From Butyrivibrio sp. AE2015 (GTDB taxonomy: Bacteria; Bacillota; Clostridia; Lachnospirales; Lachnospiraceae), in contig NZ_ATVR01000004.1 in assembly GCF_000420825.1 (NCBI RefSeq), positions 62,001 through 126,000 of the forward strand: DNA of 64,000 bases. Direction: 5' to 3'. The position numbers were made by a program, and so were the translations under genes. Positions 8,603 through 17,388 of the stretch are shown here, in pieces (positions within the stretch are counted from its first letter, which is position 1; each line of letters begins with the position of its first letter). A model generated the notes under the pieces. That model made no database searches. It was not told where the DNA came from and saw nothing but the letters and a program-made list of their open reading frames with translations.

Positions 8603-8676
8603 GCACTTGCTGAGGTATTATCGAAGCTAGTGCGAGCCATGGGTGAACACTTGACGAGGTATTTTCGAGTCTAGTG
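8603..8676 (+). repeat. Two tandem GA-flanked hairpins between permease and binding-protein genes
   Basis: Hairpin 1 (8603-8633): 5-bp stem, T.T mismatch, 3-bp stem GCT/AGC, GA opposite GA, one G-C pair, 7-nt loop GTATTAT. Hairpin 2 (8648-8676): 4-bp stem, T.T mismatch, GAC/GTC, GA/GA, G-C, loop GTATTTT. The same fold occurs at 48748-48780 before ptsI with compensatory changes. The downstream text CGAGAGCAGAACTTC is also shared. The position inside an operon suggests an mRNA processing or stability element. Confidence 0.6.
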
Positions 8677-8777
8677 AGAATCCCAGAGAGCGAGAGCAGA
8701 ACTTCCTTATGAGATCAGAACTCCCTTAAAAAGGAGTTTATAAATAATGTAATGTTAGAGGGAAAAGGAGAGGAAAA

Positions 8778-10430
8778 ATGAAAAAGAAAGCATCAAAATT
8801 TTTAAGTGCTGCACTTGTACTTGCACTGACTGCAGGCATAGCTACAGGTTGTGGTAACGGGGCATCAGGCAGCGGATCAGCCAGTGTATCAGCAGATGAT
8901 CTTAGCTTCCCACTTGAGAACAAGGTAACAATCACAGGTATGATCAGCTATCCATCAGGAACTGAGTCAGAACCTAACAACAGAACAATCTTCAAAAGAC
9001 TTGAAGAAGAAACCAATGTACATGTTGACTGGACCGCTATTTCAAGCGATCAGTGGGGCGATAAGATCCAGCTTAGCATGGCAAACAAGAACACTCTTAC
9101 AGATTTCGTTTTCAATGCAGGATTCAGCAACTCTGATCTTATCAGATATGCAGATCAGGGCGTGATCATTCCTGTGGAAGAGTACATCGATAACTACATG
9201 CCTAATCTTAAGGCCGTATTTGACAAGTATCCTGAATACCGCACAATGTGTGAGGATTCAGAGGGACATATCTGGGCACTTCCTTGGATCGAGCAGCTTG
9301 GTTCAAACAAGACAGCTATCCAGACAGTAGGTAACAACTTCACATACATCAACAAGAAATGGCTTGATTTCCTTGGACTTCAGACACCTACAACAGTTGA
9401 TGAGTTTGAAGAAGTACTTAAGCAGTTTAAGGATCACGCAGCAGACCTTCAGAAAGAATTTGGTATCGAAGGCGATATCATTCCTATGTCATGCATCATG
9501 AACGATCAGGATCCAAGCCTTCTTATCAACGGTTTTGGCGAGGGCTACGGCGATAACGACATAGGACAGCACATTGCAGTTACTGATGACAAGAAGGTCA
9601 TCTGCACAGCTACTCAGGAAGGCTTTAAGTCTGGTATGCAGTGGCTCCATAAGCTCTATGAAGAGGGCCTTATCGATCCTGAGTGCTTTACACAGGACTG
9701 GTCTACATATGTAGCAAAAGGAAAATCCCACAGATACGGCGTATGCTTCACATGGGATGTTGCCAACATCGATAACCTTGAAGACTTCGTTCCACTTGCA
9801 GCTCTTCAGGCAGATACCAAGAACGTAACACCTTTAAATGCTTCATTCACATCAGGTTTTGACCGCGGCAGATGCGTTGTAACATCAAAGTGCGCTAACC
9901 CTGCATTCGTATGTGCTTGGCTTGATCTTATGTATGATCCATTCCAGTCACCACAGAACAACTGGGGAACATATGGCGAAGACGATGAATTCGATATCTT
10001 CGAGCTTTCAACAAATGCAAATGGTGAAAAGATGCTTAAGCACGCACCTCTTGGAGATGCATCACCTGTAGAAGTTCGTGAAGCTGAGTGCGTAGGCGGA
10101 CCTCTTGCAATCCTTGATGAGTACTATGGCGTATACGTAACATGTCCTGATGATGCACAGTATCGTCTTGACTGGATAAAAGAGTACTACACAGATGACA
10201 TGCACTGCCAGTACGTATATCCTAACGTATTCATGACAGCAGATGACACAGAAAAGCTTACAACTATCCAGACAGATCTTATCAGCTACATCAACTCAAG
10301 CAGAAGTAACTTCGTAATGAACGGCCTTACAGATGCTGACTGGGATGAGTACATCAAGCAGGTCAATGCATATGGTCTTGATGAGTACCTTTCAATCTAT
10401 CAGAAGTATTTTGATGAGTTCTACAAGTAA
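8778..10430 (+). CDS. Extracellular sugar-binding lipoprotein of the ABC importer
   Basis: 550 residues. A lipoprotein signal peptide of about 24 residues ends at the lipobox with Cys25 (ALTAGIATGCG), followed by a Ser/Gly linker. The long mature part has the type I sugar-binding fold features seen in LplA-type proteins (FKRLEEETNVHVDW; AWLDLMYDPFQSPQNNWGTYGE). At this length it belongs to the large binding proteins used for oligosaccharides. It follows two matching permeases and precedes GH32 and fructokinase genes, so fructo-oligosaccharides or sucrose are the likely ligands. That is an inference from context. Confidence 0.9.
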   Translation: MKKKASKFLSAALVLALTAGIATGCGNGASGSGSASVSADDLSFPLENKVTITGMISYPSGTESEPNNRTIFKRLEEETNVHVDWTAISSDQWGDKIQLSMANKNTLTDFVFNAGFSNSDLIRYADQGVIIPVEEYIDNYMPNLKAVFDKYPEYRTMCEDSEGHIWALPWIEQLGSNKTAIQTVGNNFTYINKKWLDFLGLQTPTTVDEFEEVLKQFKDHAADLQKEFGIEGDIIPMSCIMNDQDPSLLINGFGEGYGDNDIGQHIAVTDDKKVICTATQEGFKSGMQWLHKLYEEGLIDPECFTQDWSTYVAKGKSHRYGVCFTWDVANIDNLEDFVPLAALQADTKNVTPLNASFTSGFDRGRCVVTSKCANPAFVCAWLDLMYDPFQSPQNNWGTYGEDDEFDIFELSTNANGEKMLKHAPLGDASPVEVREAECVGGPLAILDEYYGVYVTCPDDAQYRLDWIKEYYTDDMHCQYVYPNVFMTADDTEKLTTIQTDLISYINSSRSNFVMNGLTDADWDEYIKQVNAYGLDEYLSIYQKYFDEFYK

Positions 10431-10461
10431 TTAAGAATGTTTTTTGCATTATGAAAGGCGA

Positions 10462-10495
10462 GGGGGAGGAGAATTAATTTATCCTCCCTCTTTTA
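10462..10495 (+). terminator. Intrinsic terminator after the binding-protein gene
   Basis: A 9-bp stem (10462-10470 with 10482-10490, G-rich left arm, C-rich right arm, one G.T pair) is followed by TTTT. It may allow part of the transcripts to stop before the GH32 gene, so that the binding protein is made in excess. Confidence 0.65.
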
Positions 10496-10571
10496 TGGAA
10501 AAAAACTGTTTACCAGATCTTTCATCAGCCGGAAAAAGAAATACAGGATTTATTTAAGTGAGGAACAAAGA

Positions 10572-12062
10572 ATGAGTGATAAATTAAACAAAGCCAGAGA
10601 ATATGAAGTAAAGAAGGAAAAGATGATCCCGGAGGAGCAAAGGCCTCTTTTTCATCTTACTCCCAGATGTGGCTGGATGAATGATCCAAACGGTTTTAGT
10701 ATCTATAAAGGGGAGTATCATCTCTTTTACCAGTATTATCCATATGATACAGTATGGGGACCTATGCACTGGGGACATGCAAAGAGCACTGACCTTATAA
10801 CATGGCAGTACCTTCCTTGCGCAATAGCGCCTGATGAGGAGCATGATAAAGATGGATGCTTTTCAGGAAGTGCTATTGAGATGGAAGATGGCAAGCAGCT
10901 CCTTGTCTATACAGGTGTTGAAAAGAAAGAAGATGAAGAGGGTAATATCAGAGAAGTTCAGACTCAGTGCATTGCTCTTGGAGATGGAACAGATTACAAA
11001 AAGTATGAAAATAACCCTGTAATTGACAGCACCACCTTGCCTGAGGGGGCAGGAAAGTACGATTTCAGAGACCCTAAGGTTTGGAGAGAAAATGGCAAGT
11101 ACTATCTTGTAGTAGGTAATAAGACAGAAGATAAAGATGGACAAATTCTAAAGTATGTGAGCGAGGATGGAATCCATTGGGAATATGACAAACTTGTCAT
11201 AAAGAACAACCGCAGATTCGGTGTAATGTGGGAATGTCCTGACTATTTTGAACTTGATGGCAAACAGCTTCTTATGACAAGCCCACAGGATATGCTTCCT
11301 GAGGAACTTGAATTCCACAATGGTAATGGAACTTTGTGCGTGATTGGCCATTTGGATGAAAATGGCGATTACTGCGAAGAAAATTTCCAGGCAATAGACT
11401 ACGGAATTGATTTTTATGCACCACAGACAATTCTTGCTGCTGACGGCAGAAGAATCATGATCGGCTGGATGCAGAACTGGGACACATGCGGGATCAGACG
11501 CGATGATTTCCCATGGTTTGGACAGATGAGCTTCCCAAGGGAAATCTGGCTTGATAACAACAGACTTATGCAGAGACCTGCAAGAGAAATAGAGAATTAC
11601 TACGGAAAAAGAATAAGCAGACAGAATGTTCTTATATCTGACAGCGCATCGCTTTCAAGCATTGAGGGGAGATGCATAGATATGACAGTAAAGGTCAGAC
11701 CAACAGCGGACGACCTTTCATATAAAAAGTTTGAGATAAGATTTGCAGATAACGGCAAAGCATTTTCAACAATTGAATACGATCCGGAAATGAACATTGT
11801 TAAGATCGACAGAAAACATTCCGGCAGCAGAAGAGCTATAGTTCATCAGAGAAGATGCAAAGTGGCTAATAATAAGGGACAGATCACACTGCGCCTTGTT
11901 CTGGACAGATACAGCATGGAGCTGTTCATAAATGACGGCGAGCAGGCTATGTCAATGGTCATTCTTACAGATGTGAAGGCTGAAGGAATCAGCTTTAAAG
12001 CTCAAGGGGAGCTATTGATGGACGTTACAATGCACGAACTTGTGAGGGGAAAAGATGAATAA
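10572..12062 (+). CDS. Glycoside hydrolase family 32 (beta-fructosidase / sucrose hydrolase)
   Basis: 496 residues, typical for intracellular GH32. The three catalytic sites are visible: WMNDPNG with nucleophile Asp38, FRDP with Asp167 (transition-state stabiliser) and WECPDYF with Glu221 (acid/base). A five-bladed propeller is followed by a C-terminal beta-sandwich (from about residue 350). No signal peptide is present, so it acts inside the cell. Import by an ABC system delivers unphosphorylated sugar, which favours a sucrose/fructo-oligosaccharide fructosidase over a sucrose-6-phosphate hydrolase. Its end overlaps the fructokinase gene by 8 bases. Confidence 0.92.
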   Translation: MSDKLNKAREYEVKKEKMIPEEQRPLFHLTPRCGWMNDPNGFSIYKGEYHLFYQYYPYDTVWGPMHWGHAKSTDLITWQYLPCAIAPDEEHDKDGCFSGSAIEMEDGKQLLVYTGVEKKEDEEGNIREVQTQCIALGDGTDYKKYENNPVIDSTTLPEGAGKYDFRDPKVWRENGKYYLVVGNKTEDKDGQILKYVSEDGIHWEYDKLVIKNNRRFGVMWECPDYFELDGKQLLMTSPQDMLPEELEFHNGNGTLCVIGHLDENGDYCEENFQAIDYGIDFYAPQTILAADGRRIMIGWMQNWDTCGIRRDDFPWFGQMSFPREIWLDNNRLMQRPAREIENYYGKRISRQNVLISDSASLSSIEGRCIDMTVKVRPTADDLSYKKFEIRFADNGKAFSTIEYDPEMNIVKIDRKHSGSRRAIVHQRRCKVANNKGQITLRLVLDRYSMELFINDGEQAMSMVILTDVKAEGISFKAQGELLMDVTMHELVRGKDE

Positions 12063-13023
12063 AAAAATAGATGTTGTTGCTCTTGGGGAGCTTTTGATTG
12101 ATTTTACAGGCAGTGGAGAGAGCGACCAGGGAAATCCTTTATTTGAGGCCAACCCTGGCGGAGCGCCATGCAATGTCCTTTCAATGCTTCAGAATCTTGG
12201 AAACAGTACTGCTTTTATAGGAAAAGTTGGAGATGACTTCTTTGGAAGACTTCTTGCTGAGAGGATAAGCAAGCAGGGCATAAGCACAAAGGGACTTACC
12301 TTTGATAAGGAAATACACACTACACTTGCCTTTGTAAATAAGCTTCCAAACGGCGACAGGGATTTTTCTTTTTACAGAAAACCCGGTGCTGATATGATGC
12401 TGAGTATTGATGATGTTCTGGCAAACAGAGCGATTATTGAGAGCGCAGATGTATTTCATTTTGGGACTCTTTCAATGACAGATGAGACTGTGCGAAAGGC
12501 AACAGAGCTTGCTGTTGATATAGCTAAAAAAGCGGGATGCCTCATTTCTTTTGACCCCAATTACAGAGCACCCCTGTGGGAGTCGGAAGAAAAGGCGTTA
12601 AAAGCCATTGAATATGGACTAAGTAACTGCGATATCCTTAAAATATCAGATAATGAAGTGGAGCTTGTTACGGGAATATCTGATATCCAGGCAGGTGCTG
12701 AGAAGATAAAAAGAGATTTTTGCATTTCTCTTGTCTTTGCAACTCTTGGGCCCAATGGCAGCATGGCCTTGTATAAAGATATGGTTGTTAAAAAGGAAGG
12801 ATATCTGAATCCTGACACTATAGAAACCACAGGTGCCGGAGATACCTTCTGTGCCTGCGCAATTGACTATGTACACAAAAAAGGCATAAACAGTCTTACA
12901 AAAGAGGAACTTTTTGAGTGTCTTGATTTTGCGAATGCTGCAGCTTCAATAATCACAACGCGCAAAGGAGCGCTTTCCGTAATGCCTTCAAAAGAGGAGG
13001 TTGAAGCCTTCTTGTGTAGGTGA
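12055..13023 (+). CDS. scrK: Fructokinase (PfkB family)
   Basis: 322 residues of the ribokinase/PfkB fold. The N-terminal signature is GGAPCNVLSMLQNLG and the C-terminal anion-hole motif with the catalytic Asp is ETTGAGDTF. It phosphorylates fructose released by GH32 to fructose 6-phosphate using ATP. It overlaps the GH32 gene by 8 bases, so the two are translationally coupled. Specificity for fructose over other sugars is inferred from that partner. A 23-bp inverted repeat begins six bases after its stop. Confidence 0.88.
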   Translation: MNKKIDVVALGELLIDFTGSGESDQGNPLFEANPGGAPCNVLSMLQNLGNSTAFIGKVGDDFFGRLLAERISKQGISTKGLTFDKEIHTTLAFVNKLPNGDRDFSFYRKPGADMMLSIDDVLANRAIIESADVFHFGTLSMTDETVRKATELAVDIAKKAGCLISFDPNYRAPLWESEEKALKAIEYGLSNCDILKISDNEVELVTGISDIQAGAEKIKRDFCISLVFATLGPNGSMALYKDMVVKKEGYLNPDTIETTGAGDTFCACAIDYVHKKGINSLTKEELFECLDFANAAASIITTRKGALSVMPSKEEVEAFLCR

Positions 13024-13029
13024 GCTAGG

Positions 13030-13085
13030 GGGACGGGGTTTGTGGGCCATTTTGGCTGGCCCAAATGGCCCACAAACCCCGTCCC
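13030..13085. repeat. Long perfect inverted repeat in a convergent junction (copy 1)
   Basis: 23-bp arms 13030-13052 and 13063-13085 match perfectly around a 10-nt centre. The outer edge reads GGGACGGGG/CCCCGTCCC. Similar elements lie at 17323-17388 and 28154-28206, also between convergent genes. It has no T-run of its own next to the stem. Confidence 0.85.
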
Positions 13086-13104
13086 TATGGTTCATTTTGG
13101 CAAA

Positions 13105-13147
13105 AAATAAAGCCCCTCACGCAGGATCTTGCCTACGCAAAGGGCTT
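13105..13147 (-). terminator. Intrinsic terminator of the chemoreceptor gene
   Basis: On the minus strand a hairpin (arms 13132-13147 and 13111-13125, AGCCC core with a second GCG/CGC block) is followed by a T-rich run (TTTATTTTTT, plus-strand AAAAAATAAA at 13102-13111). It lies 16 bases past the chemoreceptor stop. Confidence 0.7.
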
Positions 13148-13162
13148 ATTAGCTAAAATGTA

Positions 13163-14878
13163 TTATTCGTTAATTGTAAACTGTCCAATGAGATTATTAA
13201 GCGATTCAGACTGCTCCGAAAGCTCCTGGGAAACAGCACTTGATTCTTCAGCGGTAGCGGAGTTGTTCTGAACTACATTAGATATCATCTCAATTCCCTT
13301 ATCTATCTCATCCATGCTCTGAGCCTGCTGTTCAGCAAGGTCACCTGTCTGGATGATCATTTCTGTGATCTCTTCTACGCTGTTTTGCATAGCGTCAAGA
13401 GCTTCTGTTGTTTCAGCAACTACTGAGTTACCATTGTTGATCTCATCCATAGTATCAGCAATAAGCTGGTGAGTGTTCTTGGCAGCTTCACTTGACTGAT
13501 CTGCAAGTTTTCCAATTTGATCGGCTACGACTGCAAAGCCTTTTCCTGTTTCACCTGCTCTTGCAGCTTCGATAGAAGCGTTGAGGGCAAGGAGTGAAGT
13601 CTGTTTTGCAATGGCTTCGATGGAGTTCGTTACCTGCTCAATTTCAGCGGAAGCCTCTGTGATCCTTGTCATGGCGTCTGTAACAAGATGCATCTTTCTG
13701 GCACTTGCTTCAGCATTATCTCTGACTTCTGTAGCCATTTCCTTACTCTTTTCAGCCACTTCTGCAAGCTGCTTGGTCTGCTCGTTAATGGAATTAACTG
13801 AAGCTGTGAGCTCTTCAACTGCAGCAGCCTGATCTGTAGAACCTTCTGCAAGGTCGTTAGCGCCCTGTGACATGTTAACAGCGCCCTGAGAAACCTGCTG
13901 TGAAGAATTCTTAACTTCCGAAAGAGTACTTGAAAGGTTGTCGGAAATATCAGCAAAAGCTCTTCTGATTGCTTCATAGTCGCCTATATAAAGCTTTTCG
14001 TTCTGTGAACCAGATGAGAAATCACCTGATGACATTCTCTTAAGAGTTTCATCAATATCTCTAACAATATTCTCAATAACGTCTGTGGCTTCTGTGATAT
14101 CATCAGCAAGTCTTCCCAGTTCATCTTCTGAATCTGTTTCAACTTTGATCTCAATTTCACCTTTGGCCATTTTGTCTGCTGCTTCGGCAATAGCATTTAT
14201 CGGCTGCAGGATGCTGTCTGTAAGAGCTTTTCTTGCTTTTAATGAGTACATAATCGCATAAACAACAACTATGAGAGAGATTAAAGTCATTACAAGTACG
14301 CTGATAAGAGCGAGGATGTATGCGGAAGATGCCTGAGCTTTTGCTGAGATTCCAATTTCCTTAAAGTCTTTTACAACGACTTTGATAGCTTCGTTTACAG
14401 TTCCTACATAGTAATCATATAACTCCTGGTTTGTTGCACCATTTGAGAACATCTGAATAAGGGTATCATCGGCCTTGTCTATGTCACTTATATGCTGATA
14501 AGCAGTGGACAGATCACCTTTATATACTTTACTAAGTGTATCAAGACCATCATTCAGCTCCTGGATCTTTTCCTGAGCACCTTCAATCTGTGTCTTGATG
14601 TCATCAGCATCCTTAGCAGCAAGTGCCCACAGATAATATTTCGCCAGAGCCTGAATAGTTATTCGTACTTCACCCTGTTGAGTGTTCTGCTCGTAGTAAA
14701 CCGCATATATGTTATGCAGGTTAAATAGAGCAACAACATCGATCAGAATGATAACTACGAATATTACGATAAGATTAGTCTGGAATTTATTAAAAACCTT
14801 TTTGAATTTGTCAGCTACGGGAAGCTTCTTAAATGAGCCAGACGTAAATTCATTGTTAACTGCCGCTTTCTTAGCCAT
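13163..14878 (-). CDS. Methyl-accepting chemotaxis protein
   Basis: 571 residues. A cytoplasmic N-terminal stretch is followed by a membrane helix (about 33-55), an extracellular four-helix-bundle sensor (about 56-185), a second membrane helix (about 190-213), HAMP (PINAIAEAADKMAKGEIEIK) and a long signalling coiled coil. The conserved hairpin tip that binds CheA/CheW reads EAARAGETGKGFAVVADQIG. It senses a ligand outside the cell and controls flagellar rotation. A sigma-D-like promoter lies upstream (14935-14962), fitting the flagellar regulon. The ligand is unknown. Confidence 0.93.
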   Translation of the reverse strand: MAKKAAVNNEFTSGSFKKLPVADKFKKVFNKFQTNLIVIFVVIILIDVVALFNLHNIYAVYYEQNTQQGEVRITIQALAKYYLWALAAKDADDIKTQIEGAQEKIQELNDGLDTLSKVYKGDLSTAYQHISDIDKADDTLIQMFSNGATNQELYDYYVGTVNEAIKVVVKDFKEIGISAKAQASSAYILALISVLVMTLISLIVVVYAIMYSLKARKALTDSILQPINAIAEAADKMAKGEIEIKVETDSEDELGRLADDITEATDVIENIVRDIDETLKRMSSGDFSSGSQNEKLYIGDYEAIRRAFADISDNLSSTLSEVKNSSQQVSQGAVNMSQGANDLAEGSTDQAAAVEELTASVNSINEQTKQLAEVAEKSKEMATEVRDNAEASARKMHLVTDAMTRITEASAEIEQVTNSIEAIAKQTSLLALNASIEAARAGETGKGFAVVADQIGKLADQSSEAAKNTHQLIADTMDEINNGNSVVAETTEALDAMQNSVEEITEMIIQTGDLAEQQAQSMDEIDKGIEMISNVVQNNSATAEESSAVSQELSEQSESLNNLIGQFTINE

Positions 14879-14934
14879 GATAACCTCCTATCATTTTCCA
14901 TACCTAAAAAGGCACAAACCTTATTCTGAATGTT

Positions 14935-14962
14935 TTATCGACAAGATATATATATTATTTTA
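14935..14962 (-). promoter_or_regulatory. Sigma-D (FliA/SigD) type promoter of the chemoreceptor
   Basis: On the minus strand TAAA (14962-14959) and GTCGATAA (14942-14935) are separated by 16 bases, close to the flagellar sigma consensus TAAA-N15-GCCGATAA. The -10 ends 57 bases before the start codon. Confidence 0.65.
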
Positions 14963-15129
14963 GTGTTAAGGCGTAAAAAAATACATATTTATACGTAAAT
15001 TTATAAATATTTCAGATATAAGTGCTACTTATGACAAATATAAAAAATATTGATTTTACTTATGTATGCCATAAGAGTACTATGAATATGCATTGAAAAT
15101 GCTATTAAGAAAAAAGTGAGGGTTAAAAA

Positions 15130-16416
15130 ATGGTTAAAGCAGTAGTAGGCGCAAACTGGGGAGACGAAGGAAAAGGCAAGATCACAGATACTCTTGCAGA
15201 TAATGCCGATGTTGTTATTCGCTTTCAGGGAGGCGCTAACGCAGGCCACACTATAGTTAATGATTATGGCAAGTTTGCACTTCACACTATGCCATCAGGT
15301 GTTTTTCATTCACATATAATGAACATCATCGGAAACGGTGTAGCTTTTGATATAACAAAGTTCATGAAAGAACTTAATGAGATCACTTCAAAGGGTGTTC
15401 CAATGCCACAGATAATGATCTCAGACAGAGTTCAGGTAATGATGCCTTATCATGTACTTTTCGATACTCTTGAGGAAGCTCGTCTTGCAGGAAAGAGCTT
15501 TGGCTCAACAAAGTCTGGTATTGCTCCTTTCTATTCAGATAAGTTTGCCAAGATTGGCTGGCAGATCAACGAGTTTTACCAGGATGATGAGGTTATTAAG
15601 GAGAAGATCGCCAGAATAGCTGAGATAAAAGACGTGATCTTAAAAAATCTTTATCACGCAGATCCAATCGATCAGGAAGCGCTCTTTGAGCAGATTGTAA
15701 GTTGGAGAGAGCAGGTTAAACCATATATTGGAAATGTAGCTCTTTATCTTGATCAGGCAATCAAGGAAGGAAAGACAATTCTCTTAGAGGGGCAGCTTGG
15801 AACAATGAAGGATCCTGACCACGGAATCTATCCTATGGTTACATCTTCATCACCTCTTGCTGCTTATGGTGCTATTGGAGCAGGCATTCCTCCATATGAA
15901 ATCAAGCAGATTGTTACAGTATCCAAAGCTTATTCTTCAGCAGTAGGTGCAGGAGCATTTGTTTCAGAGCTCTTTGGAGATGAGGCAGAAGAACTCAGAA
16001 GACGCGGTGGTGACGGCGGGGAGTACGGCGCTACTACAGGAAGACCAAGAAGAGTTGGCTGGTATGACTGCGTAGCAAGTAAATATGGCTGCAGACTTCA
16101 GGGTACAACTGATGTTGCATTCACAGTACTTGATGTGTTAGGATACCTTGATGAAATACCTGTTTGCGTAGGATATGACATTGACGGTGAAGTGACAACG
16201 GAGTTCCCTGTTACACACCTTCTTGAAAAGGCTAAGCCTGTATACGAGGTACTTCCTGGCTGGAAGTGCGATATCAGAGGAATAAAGAACTACGAAGACC
16301 TTCCTGAGAACTGCAGAAAATATATTGAGTTTATCGAGGAGCACATCGGATATCCAATCACTATGGTCAGCAACGGTCCTGCAAGAACAGATATAATATA
16401 TCGTAAAAAAGGATGA
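15130..16416 (+). CDS. purA: Adenylosuccinate synthetase
   Basis: 428 residues, the normal length. The GTP-binding N-terminal loop WGDEGKGKITD carries the catalytic Asp, and the catalytic His is in NAGHTIV. Other family marks are GQLGTMKDPDHGIYPMVTSS and TTGRPRRVGWYD. It joins IMP and aspartate with GTP to give adenylosuccinate, the first step of AMP synthesis. Its stop overlaps an in-frame ATG of the following HAD gene, but that gene probably starts 12 bases further on. Confidence 0.97.
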   Translation: MVKAVVGANWGDEGKGKITDTLADNADVVIRFQGGANAGHTIVNDYGKFALHTMPSGVFHSHIMNIIGNGVAFDITKFMKELNEITSKGVPMPQIMISDRVQVMMPYHVLFDTLEEARLAGKSFGSTKSGIAPFYSDKFAKIGWQINEFYQDDEVIKEKIARIAEIKDVILKNLYHADPIDQEALFEQIVSWREQVKPYIGNVALYLDQAIKEGKTILLEGQLGTMKDPDHGIYPMVTSSSPLAAYGAIGAGIPPYEIKQIVTVSKAYSSAVGAGAFVSELFGDEAEELRRRGGDGGEYGATTGRPRRVGWYDCVASKYGCRLQGTTDVAFTVLDVLGYLDEIPVCVGYDIDGEVTTEFPVTHLLEKAKPVYEVLPGWKCDIRGIKNYEDLPENCRKYIEFIEEHIGYPITMVSNGPARTDIIYRKKG

Positions 16417-16424
16417 TATTTATT

Positions 16425-17309
16425 ATGGAAAAAACTCCTAAGTTTAAGAGAGTTCTTGCACTTGCAGCACTTGTTCTGATTGCTGTTTTGATAGTGGCAT
16501 TTTTACTTGTGGCTTTGTTTGGCGGTCCTGAGTCAAAAGATCTTTTTATGGGCCTTGCGGGAGCTGTAGTAGCGGTGCCGATTTTGACTTGGCTTTTGAT
16601 ATGGTCGATCGGAGCTATCACAGGTAGACATACAATTGCTTCACTTGATGCTATGAGCAGCAATAAAAAGCACGACAAATACGGGAATGTTATTCCTGAC
16701 GGCGAAGTCGACACAGTAGTATTTGATATAGGTAATGTCCTTACAGATTTTGCTTGGGATAAGTTCCTTGTATTCAAAGGCTATGATGACAAAATGGTAG
16801 AGCGTATCGCCAAGGCAACTGTTTACAGTGATGACTGGGTGGAATACGACAAGGGAAACCTTACTAATGAAGAGATAATTGCAAGATTTGTGGAAAATGA
16901 TCCTGAGATCAGGTCAGATATAGAGGATTCTTTCAAAAATATCGATGGAATCATCTTAAAGCGTGAAAAGACAATTCCATGGATAAGAGCCCTAAAGGCA
17001 GCAGGTTACAAGGTTTTATATCTTTCAAATTTCTCAAAACAGGCTCTTGAAGGATGTCCTGATGCTATGGCCTTCTTGGATGAAACAGACGGTGGAATCT
17101 TAAGCTACCGCGAGCATGTAGTAAAGCCTGACCCGGCAATCTACAACTTATTGGTAAGCCGTTATAACCTGACTCCATCCAAAACAGTATTTATCGACGA
17201 TACACCGATTAACATCGAAGCAGCCCAAAACCTTGGCTGGAAAGGAATAATCTACCGCGATTACAATCAGGTAGTTGATGAACTTGCAACTATTGGTGTG
17301 AAGTTCTGA
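16425..17309 (+). CDS. Membrane-anchored HAD-superfamily phosphatase (YihX-like)
   Basis: 294 residues. Two hydrophobic segments near the N-terminus (about 10-30 and 40-62) precede a HAD domain starting at VVFDIGNVLTDF. Motif I reads DIG in place of DxD, as in the YihX-like HAD branch. Motif II is LYLSNFSKQ and motif IV is VFIDDTPINIEAAQ. I chose ATG 16425 because GGA of AAAAAAGGA is 12 bases upstream; the earlier ATG 16413 overlaps the purA stop and leaves no room for a ribosome binding site. Co-transcription with purA is likely. Soluble YihX acts on sugar phosphates, and why this one is anchored is unknown. Confidence 0.8.
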   Translation: MEKTPKFKRVLALAALVLIAVLIVAFLLVALFGGPESKDLFMGLAGAVVAVPILTWLLIWSIGAITGRHTIASLDAMSSNKKHDKYGNVIPDGEVDTVVFDIGNVLTDFAWDKFLVFKGYDDKMVERIAKATVYSDDWVEYDKGNLTNEEIIARFVENDPEIRSDIEDSFKNIDGIILKREKTIPWIRALKAAGYKVLYLSNFSKQALEGCPDAMAFLDETDGGILSYREHVVKPDPAIYNLLVSRYNLTPSKTVFIDDTPINIEAAQNLGWKGIIYRDYNQVVDELATIGVKF

Positions 17310-17322
17310 TAAAAAGTCACAG

Positions 17323-17388
17323 AAGTCACAGGGACGGTTCTTTTGACTTATTGTTCACAATAAGTCAAAAGAACCATCCCTGTGACTT
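17323..17388. repeat. Long inverted repeat in a convergent junction (copy 2)
   Basis: Arms of about 31 bp (17323-17353 and 17358-17388) contain one mismatch and flank a 4-nt loop TTCA. The core edge GGGACGGTTC relates it to 13030-13085 and 28154-28206. The right arm touches the stop codon of the LysR gene. Confidence 0.85.

Noticed and set aside
8598-8777. Insertion sequence or small gene between permease and binding protein
   Set aside because: No open frame with a start signal; the spacer is explained by two hairpins and their shared 3' text.
13021-13090. Insertion sequence ends at the 13030 inverted repeat
   Set aside because: The arms are contiguous with a 10-nt centre and no target duplication or transposase is seen.
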